DNA from: Botryococcus braunii
Taxonomy: Eukaryota; Chlorophyta; Trebouxiophyceae
Direction: 5' to 3'
Length of the DNA stretch: 32,950 nucleotides
NCBI GenBank assembly: GCA_002005505.1
Contig: MVGU01001274.1
Span: forward strand, 130,001-162,950
The notes beneath the pieces were generated by a model. That model did no database searches, was not told the DNA's origin, and saw only the letters and a list, made by a program, of their open reading frames with translations. Below, piece after piece: positions 16,146-31,100 of the stretch. The position numbers were made by a program, and so were the translations under genes. Position 1 is the stretch's first letter. Every line of letters begins with the position of its first letter.

Positions 16146-19100
16146 GTTGTTAAGAGGGAGGGCGGGGTAAATTAAAAAGGGGGAGGGCGGAATAAATTGT
16201 CAAGGGGGAGGGCGGGGTAACTTGTAAACAGGGAGAACGAGGTAAATTGTCAGAGGGGAGGGCTGGGTAAATTGTCAAGAGGGAGGGCGAGGTAAACTGT
16301 GTAAGGGGAAGGGCTGGGAAAATTGTCAAGGGGGAGGGCGGGGTAAATTGTCAAGATGGCGAGGTAAATTGTAAAGAGGGAGGGCGGGGTAAATTGTCAA
16401 GGGGGAGGGCGGGGTAAATTGTCAAGGGCGAGGGCGGGGTAAATTGTCAAGGGGGAGGGCGGGGTAAATTGTCAAGGAAGAGGGCGGGGTAAATTGTCAA
16501 GGGGCAGGGCGAGGTAAATTGTCAAGAGGGAGGGCGGAATAAATTGTCAAGACTGCGAGGTAAACTGTCAAATGGGAGGGCGGGGTAAATTGTCAAGGGG
16601 AAGGGCGGGGTAAATTGTCAAGGGGGAGGGCGGGGTAAATTGTCGAGAGGGAGGGCGGGGTAAATTGTTCAGAGGGAGGGTGGGGTAAATTGTCAAGGGG
16701 GAGGGCGGGTTAAATTGTCAAGAAGGAGGGCGGGGTAACTTGTCGGGAGGGAGGGCGGGGTAAATTGTCAAGACGGCGAGGTAAATTGTCAAGAGGGAGG
16801 GCGGGGTAAACTGTTAGGAGAAAGGGAGGGGTAACTAGTCGAGAGAGAGGGCGGGGTAAATTGTCAAGAGGGAGGGCGTGGTAAATTGTCGAGAGGGAGG
16901 AAAGGGTAAATTGTTGGGAGAAAGGGTGGGGTAAATTGTCGAGGGCGGGGTAAATTGTCACGGGGGAGGGCGGGGTAAATTGTCAAGGGGGAGGGCGGGG
17001 TAAACTGTCAAAGAGGAAGGGCGAGGGAAATTGTCAAGAGGGAGGGCGGGGTAAATTGATAGGAGAAAGGGTGGGTAACTAGTCGAGAGGAAGGGCGGGG
17101 TAAATTGTCAAGAGGGAGGGCGTGGTAAATTGTCGAGAGGGAGGGCGGGGTAAACTGTTAGGAGAAAGGGTGGGGTAACTAGTCGAGAGGGAGGGCGGGG
17201 TATATTGTCAAGAGGGAGGGCGTAGTAAATTGTCGAGAGGGCAAGGTAAATTGTCAAGAGGGAGGGCGGGGTAAACTGTCAAGACGGCGAGGTAAATTGT
17301 CAAGAGGGAGGGCGGGGTAAATTGTCAAGGGGGAGGGCGGGGTAAATTGTCAAGGGGAGGGCGGGGTAAATTGTCAAGCGGGAGGGCGGGGTACATTGTC
17401 AAGAGGGAGGGCGGGTTAAATTGTTAAGAGAAAGGGTGGGGTAACTAGTCGAGAGGGAGGGCGGGGTAAATTGTCAAGACGGAGGGCGGGGTAAATTGTC
17501 AAGAGGAAGGGCGGGGTAATTTGTCGAGAGGGAGGGTGGCCTAAATTGTCGAGAGGGAGGGTGGGGTAAATTGTCGAGAGGGAGGGTGGGGTAAATTGTC
17601 AAGGGGGAGGGCGGAGTAAATTGTCAAGGGGGAGGGCGGGGTAAATTGTCGAGAGGGAGGGTGGGGTAAATTGTCAAGGGGGAGGGCGGGGTAAATTATC
17701 AAGGGGGAGGGCGGGGTAAATTGTCAAGGGGGAGGGCGTGGTACATTGTCAAGCGGGAGGGCGGGGTAAATTGTTGGGAGAAAGGGTGGGGTAACTTGTC
17801 GGGAGGGAGGGCGTGGTAAATTGTCAAAAGGGAGGGCGGGGTAAATTGTCAAGAGGGAGGGCGGGGTAAATTGTCGAGAGGGAGGGTGGGGTAAATTGTC
17901 GAGGGAGGGTGGGGTAAATTGTGGAGAGGGAAGGTGGGGTAAATTGTCAAGGGGGAGGGCGGAGTAAATTGTCGAGGGGGAGGGTGGGGTAAATTGTCGA
18001 GAGGGAGGGTGGGGTAAATTGTCAAGGGGAGGGCGGGGTAAATTGTCAAGGGGGAGGGCGGGGTAAATTGTCGAGAGGGAGGGCGGGGTAAATTGTCAAG
18101 GGGAGGGCGGGGTAAATTGTCAAGGGGGAGGGCGGGGTAAATTGCCAAGAAGGAGGGCGGGGTAACTTGTCGGGAGGGAGGGCGGGGTAAATTGTCAAGA
18201 CGGCGAGGTAAATTGTCAAGAGGGAGGGCGGGGTAAACTGTTAGGAGAAAGGGTGGGGTAACTAGTCGAGAGGGAGGGCGGGGTAAATTGTCAAGAGGGA
18301 GGGCGTGGTAAATTGTCGAGAGGGAGGAAAGGGTAAATTGTTGGGAGAAAGGGTGGGGTAAATTGTCAAGAGGGAGGGCGGGGTAAATTGTCACGGGGGA
18401 GGGCGGGGTAAATTGTCAAGGGGGAGGGCGGGGTAAACTGTCAAAGAGGGAGGGCGGGGGAAATTGTCAAGAGGGAGGGCGGGGTAAATTGATAGGAGAA
18501 AGGGTGGGTAACTAGTCGAGAGGGAGGGCGGGGTAAATTGTCAAGAGGGAGGGCGTGGTAAATTGTCGAGAGGGAGGGCGGGGTAAACTGTTAGGAGAAA
18601 GGGTGGGGTAACTAGTCGAGAGGGAGGGCGGGGTATATTGTCAAGAGGGAGGGCGTAGTAAATTGTCGAGAGGGCAAGGTAAATTGTCAAGAGGGAGGGC
18701 GGGGTAAATTGTCAAGACGGCGAGGTAAATTGTCAAGAGGGAGGGCGGGGTAAATTGTCAAGGGGGAGGGCGGGGTAAATTGTCAAGGGGGAGGGCGAGG
18801 TAAATTGTCAAGAGGGAGGGCGGGGTAAATTGTCAAGGGGGAGCGCGGGGTAAATTGTTCAAAGGGAGGGCGGGGTAATTTGTCGAGAAAGAGGGCGGGG
18901 TAAATTGTTCAGAGGGAAGGTGGGGTAAATTGTCAAGGGGAGGGCGGGTTAAATTGTCAAGAAGGAGGGCGGGGTAACTAGTCGAGAGGGAGGGCTGGGT
19001 AATTGTCAAGGGGAGGGCGGGGTAAATTGTCAAGGGGAAGGGCGGGGTAAATTGTCAAGGGGGAGGGCGGGGTAAATTGTCAAGGGGGAGGGCGGGGTAA

Positions 19101-22100
19101 ATTGTCAAGGGGGAGAGCGGGGTAAATTGTCAAGGGGGAGGGCGTGGTAAATTGTCAAGGGGGAGGGCGGGGTAAATTGTCAAGGGGGAGGGCGAGGTAA
19201 ATTGTCAAGAGGGAGGGCGGGGTAAATTGTCAAGGGGGAGCGCGGGGTAAATTGTTCAGAGGGAGGGCGGGGTAATTTGTCGAGAAGGAGGGCGGGGTAA
19301 ATTGTTCAGAGGGAAGGTGGGGTAAATTGTCAAGGGGGAGGGCGGGTTAAATTGTCAAGAAGGAGGGCGGGGTAACTAGTCGAGAGGGAGGGCTGGGTAA
19401 ATTGTCAAGGGGGAGGGCGGGGTAAATTGTCAAGGGGAAGGGCGGGGTAAATTGTCAAGGGGGAGGGCGGAGTAAATTGTCAAGGGGGAGGGCGGGGTAA
19501 ATTGTCAAGGGGGAGGGCGGGGTAAATTGTCAAGGGGAAGGGCGTGGTACATTCTCAAGAGGGAGGGCGGGTTAAATTGTTAAGAGAAAGGGTGGGGTAA
19601 CTAGTCGAGAGGGAGGGCGGGGTAAATTGTCAAGAGGGAGGGCGGGGTAAATTGTCAAGAGGAAGGGCGGGGTAAATTGTCGAGAAGGAGGGTGGCCTAA
19701 ATTGTCGAGAGGGAGGGTGGGGTAAATTGTCGAGAGGGAGGGTGGGGTAAATTGTCAAGGGGGAGGGCGGAGTAAATTGTCAAGGGGGAGGGCGGGGTAA
19801 ATTGTCGAGAGGGCAGGTGGGGTAAATTGTCAAGGGGGAGGGCGGGGTAAATTGTCAAGGGGGAGGGCGGGGTAAATTGTCAAGGGGGAGGGCGTGGTAC
19901 ATTGTCAAGAGGAAGGGCGGGGTAAATTGTTAGGAGAAAGGGTGGGGTAACTAGTCGAGAGGGAGGGCGTGGTAAATTGTCAAAAGGGAGGGCGGGGTAA
20001 ATTGTCAAGAGGTAGGGCGGGGTAAATTGTCGAGAGGGAGGGTGGGGTAAATTGTCGAGAGGGAGGGTGGGGTAAATTGTGGAGAGGGATGGTGGGGTAA
20101 ATTGTGGAGAGGGAGGGCGGGGTAAATTGTCAATGGGGAGGGCGGAGTAAATTGTCGAGGGGGATGGCGGGGTAAATTGTCAAGGGGGAGGGCGGGGTAA
20201 ATTGTCAAGGGGGAGGACGGGGTAAATTGTCGAGAGGGAGGGTGGGGTAAATTGTCGAGAGGGAGGGCGGGGTAAATTGTCAAGGGGGAGGGCGGGGTAA
20301 ATTGTCAAGGGGGAGGGCGGGGTAAATTGTCAAGGGGGAGGGCCAGGTAAATTGTCAAGAGGGAGGGCGGGGTAAATTGTCAAGACGGCGAGGTAAACTG
20401 TCAAGAGGGAGGGCGGGGTAAACTGTCAAGGGGGAGGGCGGGGTAAATTGTCGAGAAGGAGGGCAGGGTAAATTGTTCAGAGGGAGGGTGGGGTAAATTG
20501 TCAAGGGGGAGGGCGGGTTAAATTGTCAAGAAGGAGGGCGGGGTAACTTATCGAGACGGAGGGCGGGGTAAATTGTCAAGACGGCGAGGTAAATTGTCAA
20601 GAGGGAGGGCGGGGTAAATTTTCAAGGGGGAGCGCGGGCTAAACTGTTCAGAGGGAGGGCGCGGTAAATTGTCAAGGGGGAGGGCGGGGTAAATTGTCAA
20701 GGGGGAGGGCGTGGTACATTGTCAAGAGGGAGGGCGGGGTAAATCGTTGGGAGAAAGGGTGGGGTAACTAGTCGAGAGGGAGGGCGGGGTAAATTGTTAA
20801 GGGGGAGGGCGTGGTAAATTGTCAAGGGGTTGGGCGGGGTAAATTGTCAAGGGGGAGGGCGGGGTAAATTGTCAAGGGGGAGGGCGAGGTAAATTGTCAA
20901 GAGGGAGGGCGGGGTAAATTGTCAAGGGGGAGCGCGGGGTAAATTGTTCAGAGGGAGGGCGGGGTAATTTGTCGAAAGGGAGGGCGGGGTAAATTGTTCA
21001 GAGGGAAGGTGGGGTAAATTGTCAAGGGGGAGGGCGGGTTAAATTGTCAAGAAGGAGGGCGGGGTAACTAGTCGAGAGGGAGGGCGGGGTAAATTGTCAA
21101 GGGGGAGGGCGGGGTAAATTGTCAAGGGGAAGGGCGGGGTAAGTTGTCAAGGGGGAGGGCGGGGTAAATCGTCAAGGGGGAGGGCGGGGTAAATTGTCAA
21201 GGGGGAGGGCGTGGTACATTGTCAAGAGGGAGGGCGGGTTAAATTGTTAAGAGAAAGGGTGGGGTAACTAGTCGAGAGGGAGGGCGGGGTAAATTGTGAA
21301 GAGGGAGGGCGGGGTAAATTGTCAAGAGGAAGGGCGGGGTAAATTGTCGAGAGGGAGGGTGGCGTAAATTGTCGAGAGGGAGGGTGGGGTAAATTGTCGA
21401 GAGGGAGGGTGGGGTAAATTGTCAAGGGGGAGGGCGGGGTAAATTGTTAAGGGGGAGCGCGGGGTAAACTGTTCAGAGGGAGGGCGGGGTAAATTGTTCA
21501 GAGGTAGGGTGGGGTAAATTGTCAAGGGGGAGGGCGGGTTAAATTGTCAAGAAGGGCGGGGTAAATTGTCAAGGGGGAGGGCGGGGTAAATTGTCAAGGG
21601 GGAGGGCGGGGTAAATTGTCAAGGGGGAGGGCGAGGTAAATTGTCAAGAGGGAGGGGCGGGGTAATATGTCAAGACGGCGAGGTAAATTGTCAAAAGGGG
21701 GGGCGGGGTAAATTCTCAAGGGGGAGGGCGGGGTAAATTGTGAAGGGGGAGGGCGGGGTAAATTGTCGAGAGGGAGGGCAGGGTAAATTGTTCAGAGGGA
21801 GGGTGGGGTAAATCGTCAAGGGGGAGGGCGGGGTAAATTCTCAAGGGGGAGGGCTGGGTAAATTGTCAAGGGGGAGGGCGGGATAAATTGTCGAGAGGGA
21901 GGGTGGGGTAAATTGTCGAGGGGGAGGGCGGGTTAAATTGTCAAGACGGCGAGGTAAATTGTCAAGAGGGAGGGCGGGGTAAATTGTTAGGAGAAAGGGT
22001 GCGGTAACTAGTCGAGAGGGAGGGCGGGGTAAACTGTCAAGAGGGAGGGCGTGTTAAATTGTCGAGAGGGAGGGCGGGGTAAATTGTTGGGAGAAAGGGT

Positions 22101-25100
22101 GGGGTAAATTGTCGAGAGGGAAGGCAGGGTAAATAGTCAAGGGGGAGGGCGGGGTAAATTGTCAAGGGGGAGGGCGGGGTAAACTGTCAAAGAGGGAGGG
22201 AGGGGTAAATAGTCAAGGGGGACGGCGGGGTAAATTGTCAAGGGGGAGCGCGGGGTAAATTGTTCAGAGGGAGGGCGGGGTAATTTGTCGAGAGGGAGGG
22301 CGGGGTAAATTGTTCAGAGGGAGGGTGGGGTAAATTGTCAAGGGGGAGGGCGGGTTAAATTGTCAAGAAGGAGGGCGGGGTAACTTGTCGAGAGGGACGG
22401 CAGGGTAAATTGTCAAGACGGCGAGGTAAATTGTCAAGAGGGAGGGCGGGGTAAATTGATAGGAGAAAGGGTGTGGTAACTAGTCGAGAGGGAGGGCGGG
22501 GTAAATTGTCAAGAGGGAGGGCGTGGTAAATTGTGGAGAGGGAGGGGCGGGGTAAATTGATAGGAGAAAGGGTGGGGTAACTAGTCGAGAGAGAGGGCGG
22601 GGTAAATTGTCAAGAGGGCAAGGTAAATTGTCAAGAGGGAGGGCGGGAAATATTGTCAAGAGGGAGGGTGGAGTAAATTGTCGAGAGGGAGGGCGGGGTA
22701 AAATGTCAAGATGGAGGGCGGGGTAAATTGTCAAGGGGGAGGGCGGGGAAAATTGTCAAGGGGGAGGGCGAGGTAAATTGTCAAGAGGGAGGGCGGGGTA
22801 AATTGTTCAGAGGGAGGGCGGGGTAATTTGTCGAGAGGGAGGGCGGGGTAAATTGTTCAGAGGGAGGGTGGGGTAAATTGTCAAGGGGGAGGGCGGGTTA
22901 AATTGTCAAGAAGGAGGGCGGGGTAACTTGTCGAGAGGGAGGGCGGGTTAAATTGTCAAGACGGCGAGGTAAATTGTCAGGAGGGAGGGCGGGGTAAATT
23001 GTCAAGACGGCGAGGTAAATTGTCAAGAGGGAGGGCGGGGTAAATTGTCAAGGGGGAGGGCGGGGTAAATTGTCGAGAGGGAGGGCGGGATAAATTGTTC
23101 AGAGGGAGGGTGGGGTAAATTGTCAAGGGGGAGGGCGGGTTAAATTGTCAAGAAGGAGGGCTGGTTAACTTGTGGAGAGGGAGGGCGGGGTAAATTGTCA
23201 AGACGGCGAGGTAAATTGGCAAGAGGGAGGGCGGGGTAAATTGTTAGGAGAAAGGGTGGGGTAACTAGTCGAGAGGGAGGGCGGGGTAAATTGTCAAGAG
23301 GGAGGGCGTGGTAAATTGTCGAGAGGGAGGGCGGGGTAAATTGTTAGGAGAAAGGGTGGGGTAAATTGTCGAGAGGGAGGGCGGGGTAAATTGTCAAGGG
23401 GGAGGGCGGGGTAAACTGTCAAAGAGGGATGGCGGGGTAAATTGTCAAGGGGGAGGGCGGGGTAAATTGTCAAGGGGGAGCGCGGGGTAAATTGTTCAGA
23501 GGGAGGGCGGGGTAATTTTTCGAGAGGGAGGGCGGGGTGAATTGTTCAGAGGGAGGGTGGGGTAAATTGTCAATGGGGAGGGCGGATTAAATTTTCAAGG
23601 AGGGCGTGGTAACTTGTCGAAAGGGATGGCGGGGTAAATTGTCAAGACGGTGAGGTAAATTGTCAAGAGGGAGGGCGGGGTAAATTGTTAGGAGAAAGGG
23701 TGGTGTAACTAGTCGAGAGGGAGGGCGGGGTAAATTGTCAAGAGGGAGGGCGTGGTAAATTGTCAAGAGGGAGGGCGGGGTAAATTGTCAAGACGGCGAG
23801 GTTAATTTGTCAAGAGGGAGGGCGGGGTAAATTGTCAACGGGGAGCGCGGGGTAAATTGTTCAAAGGGAGGGCGGGGTAATTTGTCGAGAGGGAGGGTGG
23901 GGTAAATTGTCAAGGGGGAGGGCGGGTTAAATTGTCAAGAAGGAGGGCGGGTTAACTTGTGGAGAGGGAGGGCGGGGTAAATTGTCAAGACAGCGAGGTA
24001 AGTTGTCAAGAGGGAGGGCGGGGTAAATTGTTAGGAGAAAGGGTGGGGTAACTAGTCGAGAGGGAGGGCGGGGTAAATTGTCAAGAGGGAGGGCGTGGTA
24101 AATTGTCGAGAGGGAGGGCGGGGTAAATTGTTAGGAGAAAGGGTGGGGTAAATTGTCGAGAGGGAGGGCGGGGTAAATTGTCAAGGGGGAGGGCGGGGTA
24201 AACTGTCAAAGAGGGATGGCGGGGTAAATTGTCAAGGGGGAGGGCGGGGTAAATTGTCATGGGGTAGGGCGGGTTAAATTGTCAAGAAGGAGGGCGGGGT
24301 AACTTGTCGGGAGGGAGGGCGGGGTAAATTGTCAAGACGGCAAGGTAAATTGTCAAGAGGGAGGGCGGGGTAAACTGTTAGGAGAAAGGGAGGGGTAACT
24401 AGTCGAGAGGGAGGGCGGGGTAAATTGTCAAGAGGGAGGGCGTGGTAAATTGTCGAGAGGGAGGAAAGGGTAAATTGTTGGGAGAAAGGGTGGGGTAAAT
24501 TGTCGAGAGGGAGGGCGGGGTAAATTGTCACGGGGGAGGGCGGGGTAAATTGTCAAGGGGGAGGGCGGGGTAAACTGTCAAAGAGGAAGGGCGAGGGAAC
24601 TTGTCAAGAGGGAGGGCGGGGTAAATTGATAGGAGAAAGGGTGGGTAACTAGTCGAGAGGAAGGGCGGGGTAAATTGTCAAGAGGGAGGGCGTGGTAAAT
24701 TGTCGAGAGGGAGGGCGGGGTAAACTGTTAGGAGAAAGGGTGGGGTAACTAGTCGAGAGGGAGGGCGGGGTATATTGTCAAGAGGGAGGGCGTAGTAAAT
24801 TGTCGGGAGGGCAAGGTAAATTGTCAAGAGGGAGGGCGGGGTAAACTGTCAAGACGGCGAGGTAAATTGTCAAGAGGGAGGGCGGGGTAAATTGTCAAGG
24901 GGGAGGGCGGGGTAAATTGTCAAGGGGGGGGGGGTAATGTCAGGGGAGGGCGGGGTAAATTGTCAAGGGGGAGGGCGGGGTAAATTGTCAAGCGGGAGGG
25001 CGTGGTACATTGTCAAGAGGGAGGGCGGGTTAAATTGTTAAGAGAAAGGGTGGGGTAACTAGTCGAGAGGGAGGGCGGGGTAAATTGTCAAGAGGGAGGG

Positions 25101-28100
25101 CGGGGTAAATTGTCAAGAGGAAGGGCGGGGTAATTTGTCGAGAGGGAGGGTGGCCTAAATTGTCGAGATGGAGGATGGGGTAAATTGTCGAGAGGGAGGG
25201 TGGGGTAAATTGTCAAGGGGGAGGGCGGAGTAAATTGTCAAGGGGGAGGGCGGGGTAAATTGTCGAGAGGGAGGGTGGGGTAAATTGTCAAGGGGGAGGG
25301 CGGGGTAAATTATCAAGGGGGAGGGCGGGGTAAATTGTCAAGGGGGAGGGCGGGGTAAATTGTCAAGGGGGAGGGCGTGGTACATTGTCAAGCGGGAGGG
25401 CGGGGTAAATTGTTAGGAGAAAGGGTGGGGTAACTAGTCGGGAGGGAGGGCGTGGTAAATTGTCAAAAGGGAGGGCGGGGTAAATTGTCAAGAGGGAGGG
25501 CGGGGTAAATTGTCGAGAGGGAGGGTGGGGTAAATTGTCGAGGGAGGGTGGGGTAAATTGTGGAGAGGGAGGGTGGGGTAAATTGTCAAGGGGGAGGGCG
25601 GAGTAAATTGTCGAGGGGGAGGGCGGGGTAAATTGTCGAGAGGGAGGGTGGGGTAAATTGTCGAGAGGGAGGGTGGGGTAAATTGTCAAGGGGAGGGCGG
25701 GGTAAATTGTCAAGGGGGAGGGCGGGGTAAATTGTCGAGAGGGAGGGCGGGGTAAATTGTCAAGGGGGAGGGCGGGGTAAATTGTCAAGGGGGAGGGCGG
25801 GGTAAATTGCCAAGAAGGAGGGCGGGGTAACTTGTCGGGAGGGAGGGCGGGGTAAATTGTCAAGACGGCGAGGTAAATTGTCAAGAGGGAGGGCGGGGTA
25901 AACTGTTAGGAGAACGGGTGGGGTAACTAGTCGAGAGGGAGGGCGGGGTAAATTGTCAAGAGGGAGGGCGTGGTAAATTGTCGAGAGGGAGGAAAGGGTA
26001 AATTGTTGGGAGAAAGGGTGGGGTAAATTGTCGAGAGGGAGGGCGGGGTAAATTGTCACGGGGGAGGGCGGGGTAAATTGTCAAGGGGGAGGGCGGGGTA
26101 AACTGTCAAAGAGGGAGGGCGGGGGAAATTGTCAAGAGGGAGGGCGGGGTAAATTGATAGGAGAAAGGGTGGGTAACTAGTCGAGAGGGAGGGCGGGGTA
26201 AATTGTCAAGAGGGAGGGCGTGGTAAATTGTCGAGAGGGAGGGCGGGGTAAACTGTTAGGAGAAAGGGTGGGGTAACTAGTCGAGAGGGAGGGCGGGGTA
26301 TATTGTCAAGAGGGAGGGCGTAGTAAATTGTCGAGAGGGCAAGGTAAATTGTCAAGAGGGAGGGCGGGGTAAATTGTCAAGACGGCGAGGTAAATTGTCA
26401 AGAGGGAGGGCGGGGTAAATTGTCAAGGGGGAGGGCGGGGTAAATTGTCAAGGGGGAGGGCGGGGTAAATTGTCAAGGGGAGGGCGAGGTAAATTGTCAA
26501 GAGGGAGGGCGGGGTAAATTGTCAAGGGGGAGCGCGGGGTAAATTGTTCAAAGGGAGGGCGGGGTAATTTGTCGAGAGGGAGGGCGGGGTAAATTGTTCA
26601 GAGGGAGGGTGGGGTAAATTGTCAAGGGGGAGGGCGGGTTAAATTGTCAAGAAGGAGGGCGGGGTAACTTGTCGAGAGGGATGGCAGGGTAAATTGTCAA
26701 GAAGGAGGGCGGGGTAAATTGATAGGAGAAAGGGTGTGGTAACTAGTCGAGAGGGAGGGCGGGGTAAATTGTCAAGAGGGAGGGCGTGGTAAATTGTCGA
26801 GAGGGAGGGGCGGGGTAAATTGATAGGAGAAAGGGTGGGGTAACTAGTCGAGAGAGAGGGCGGGGTAAATTGTCAAGAGGGCAACGTAAATTGTCAAGAG
26901 GGAGGGCGGGAAAAATTGTTAAGAGGGAGGGTGGAGTAAATTGTCGAGAGGGAGGGCGGGGTAAATTGTCAAGATGGAGGGCGGGGTAAATTGTCAAGGG
27001 GGAGGGCGGGGTAAATTGTCAAGGGGGAGGGCGAGGTAAATTGTCAAGAGGGAGGGCGGGGTAATTTGTTGAGAGGGAGGGCGGGGTAAATTGTTCAAAG
27101 GGAGGGTGGGGTAAATTGTCAAGGGGGAGGGCGGGTTAAATTGTCAAGAAGGAGGGCGGGGTAACTTGTCGAGAGGGAGGGCGGGTTAAATTGTCAAGAC
27201 GGCGAGGTAAATTGTCAAGAGGGAGGGCGGGGTAAATTGTGAGGAGAAAGGGTGGGGTAACTAGTCGAGAGGGAGGGCGGGTTAAATTGTCAAGAGGGAG
27301 GGCGTGGTAAATTGTCGAGAGGGAGGGTGGGGTAAATTGTTAGGAGAATGGGTGGGGTAACTAGTCGAGAGGGAGGGCGGGGTAAATTGTCAAGAGGGAG
27401 GGCGTAGTAAATTGTCCAGTGGGAGGGCGGGGTAAATTGTCAAGACGGCGAGGTAAATTGTCAAGAGGGAGGGCGGGGTAAATTGTCAAGGGGGAGGGCG
27501 GGGTAAATTGTCGAGAGGGAGGGCGGGATAAATTGTTCAGAGGGAGGGTGGGGTAAATTGTCAAGGGGGATGGCGGATTAAATTGTCAAGAAGGAGGGCT
27601 GGTTAACTTGTGGAGAGGGAGGGCGGGGTAAATTGTCAAGACGGCGAGGTAAATTGGCAAGAGGGAGGGCGGGGTAAATTGTTGGGAGAAAGGGTGGGGT
27701 AACTAGTCGAGAGGGAGGGCGGGGTAAATTGTCAAGAGGGAGGGCGTGGTAAATTGTCGAGAGGGAGGGCGGGGTAAATTGTTAGGAGAAAGGGTGGGGT
27801 AAATTGTCAAGAGGGAGGGCGGGGTAAACTGTCAAGGGGGAGGGCGGGGTAAACTGTCAAAGAGGGATGGCGGGGTAAATTGTCAAGGGGGAGGGCGGGG
27901 TAAATTGTCAAGGGGGAGCGCGGGGTAAATTGTTCAGAGGGAGGGCGGGGTAATTTTTCGAGAGGGAGGGCGGGGTAAATAATTCAGAGGGAGGGTGGGG
28001 TAAATTGTCAATGGGGAGGGCGGATTAAATTTTCAAGAAGGAGGGCGTGGTAACTTGTCGAGAGGGATGGCGGGGTAAATTGTCAAGACGGTGAGGTAAA

Positions 28101-31100
28101 TTGTCAAGAGGGAGGGCGGGGTAAATTGTTAGGAGAAAGGGTGGTGTAACTAGTCGAGAGGGAGGGCGGGGTAAATTGTCAAGAGGGAGGGCGTGGTAAA
28201 TTGTCAAGAGGGAGGGCGGGGTAAATTGTCAAGACGGCGAGGTTAATTTGTCAAGAGGGAGGGCGGGGTAAATTGTCAACGGGGAGCGGGGGTAAATTGT
28301 TCAAAGGGAGGGCGGGGTAATTTGTCGAGAGGGAGGGTGGGGTAAATTGTCAAGGGGGAGGGCGGGTTAAATTGTCAAGAAGGAGGGCGGGTTAACTTGT
28401 GGAGAGGGAGGGCGGGGTAAATTGTCAAGACAGCGAGGTAAGTTGTCAAGAGGGAGGGCGGGGTAAATTGTTAGGAGAAAGGGTGGGGTAACTAGTCGAG
28501 AGGGAGGGCGGGGTAAATTGTCAAGAGGGAGGGCGTGGTAAATTGTCGAGAGGGAGGGCGGGGTAAATTGTTAGGAGAAAGGGTGGGGTAAATTGTCGAG
28601 AGGGAGGGCGGGGTAAATTGTCAAGGGGGAGGGCGGGGTAAACTGTCAAAGAGGGATGGCGGGGTAAATTGTCAAGGGGGAGGGCGGGGTAAATTGTCCA
28701 GTGGGAGGGCGGGGTAAATTGTCAAGACGGCGAGGTAAATTGTCAAGAGGGAGGGCGGGGTAAATTGTCAAGGGGGAGGGCGGGGTAAATTGTCGAGAGG
28801 GAGGGCGGAATAAATTGTTCAGAGGGAGGGTGGGGTAAATTGTCAAGGGGGATGGCGGGTTAAATTTTCAAGAAGGAGGGCTGGTTAACTTGTGGAGAGG
28901 GAGGGCGGGGTAAATTGTCAAGACGGCGAGGTAAATTGGCAAGAGGGAGGGCGGGGTAAATTGTTGGGAGAAAGGGTGGGGTAACTAGTCGAGAGGGAGG
29001 GCGGGGTAAATTGTCAAGAGGGAGGGCGTGGTAAATTGTCGAGAGGGAGGGCGGGGTAAATTGTTAGGAGAAAGGGTGGGGTAAATTGTCGAGAGGGAGG
29101 GCGGGGTAAACTGTCAAGGGGGAGGGCGGGGTAAACTGTCAAAGAGGGATGGCGGGGTAAATTGTCAAGGGGGAGGGCGGGGTAAATTGTCAAGGGGGAG
29201 CGCGGGGTAAATTGTTCAGAGGGAGGGCGGGGTAATTTTTCGAGAGGGAGGGCGGGGTAAATTGTTCAGAGGGAGGGTGGGGTAAATTGTCAATGGGGAG
29301 GGCGGATTAAATTTTCAAGAAGGAGGGCGTGGTAACTTGTCGAGAGGGATGGCGGGGTAAATTGTCAAGACGGTGAGGTAAATTGTCAAGAGGGAGGGCG
29401 GGGTAAATTGTTAGGAGAAAGGGTGGTGTAACTAGTCGATAGGGAGGGCGGGGTAAATTGTCAAGAGGGAGGGCGTAGTAAATTGTCAAGAGGGAGGGCG
29501 GGGTAAATTGTCAAGACGGCGAGGTTAATTTGTCAAGAGGGAGGGCGGGGTAAATTGTCAACGGGGAGCGGGGTAAATTGTTCAAAGGGAGGGCGGGGTA
29601 ATTTGTCGAGAGGGAGGGTGGGGTAAATTGTCAAGGGGGAGGGCGGGTTAAATTGTCAAGAAGGAGGGCGGGTTAACTTGTGGAGAGGGAGGGCGGGGTA
29701 AATTGTCAGGAGAAAGGGTGGGGTAAATTGTCGAGAGGGAGGGCGGGGTAAATTGTCAAGGGGGAGGGCGGGGTAAACTGTCAAAGAGGGATGGCGGGGT
29801 AAATTGTCAAGGGGGAGGGCGGGGTAAATTGTCAAGGGGGAGCGCGGGGTAAATTGTTCAGAGGGAGGGCGGGGTAATTGTTCAGAGGGAGGGTGGGGTA
29901 AATTGTCAATGGGGAGGGCGGGTTAAATTTTCAATAAGGAGGGCGGGGTAACTTGTCGAGAGGGAGGGCGGGGTAAACTGTCAAGACGGTGAGGTAAATT
30001 GTCAAGAGGGAGGGCGGGGTAAATTGTTAGGAGAAAGGGTGGGGTAACTAGTCGAGAGGGAGGGCGGGGTAAATTGTCAAGAGGGAGGGCGGGGGGTATT
30101 CTCAAGAGGGAGGGTGGGGTAACTTGTCAAGGGGGAGGGCGGGGTAAATCGTCAAGGGGGAGGGCGGGGTAAATTGTCAAGGGGGAGGGCGTGGTACATT
30201 GTCAAGAGGGAGGGCGGGTTAAATTGTTAAGAGAAAGGGTGGGGTAACTAGTCGAGAGGGAGGGCGGGGTAAATTGTGAAGAGGGAGGGCGGGGTAAATT
30301 ATCAAGGGGGAGGGCGGGGTAAACTGTCAAAGAGGGATGGCGGGGTAAATTGTCAAGGGGGAGGGCGGGGTAAATTGTCAAGGGGGAGCGCGGGGTAAAT
30401 TGTTCAGAGGGAGGGCGGGGTAATTTGTCGAGAGGGAGGGCGGGGTAAATTGTTCAGAGGGAGGGTGGGGTAAATTGTCAAGGGGAGGGCGGGTTAAATT
30501 GTCAAGAAGGAGGGCGGGGTAACTAGTCGAGAGGGAGGGCTGGGTAAATTGTCAAGGGGAGGCGGGTAAATTGTCAAGGGAAGGGCGGGGTAAATTGTCA
30601 AGGGGAGGGCGGAGTAAATTGTCAAGGGGGAGGGCGGGGTAAATTGTCAAGGGGGAGGGCGGGGTAAATTGTCAGGGGAAGGGCGTGGTACATTCTCAAG
30701 AGGGAGGGCGGGTTAAATTGTTAAGAGAAAGGGTGGGGTAACTAGTCGAGAGGGAGGGCGGGGTAAATTGTCAAGAGGGAGGGCGGGGTAAATTGTCAAG
30801 AGGAAGGGCGGGGTAAATTGTCGAGAAGGAGGGTGGCCTAAATTGTCGAGAGGGAGGGTGGGGTAAATTGTCGAGAGGGAGGGTGGGGTAATGTCAGGGG
30901 GAGGGCGGAGTAAATTGTCAAGGGGGAGGGCGGGGTAAATTGTCGAGAGGGCAGGTGGGGTAAATGTCAAGGGGGGGGGGGTAAATTGTCAGGGGAGGGC
31001 GGGGTAAATTGTCAAGGGGAGGCGTGGTACATTGTCAAGAGGAAGGGCGGGGTAAATTGTTAGAGAAAGGGTGGGGTAACTAGTCGAGAGGGAGGGCGTG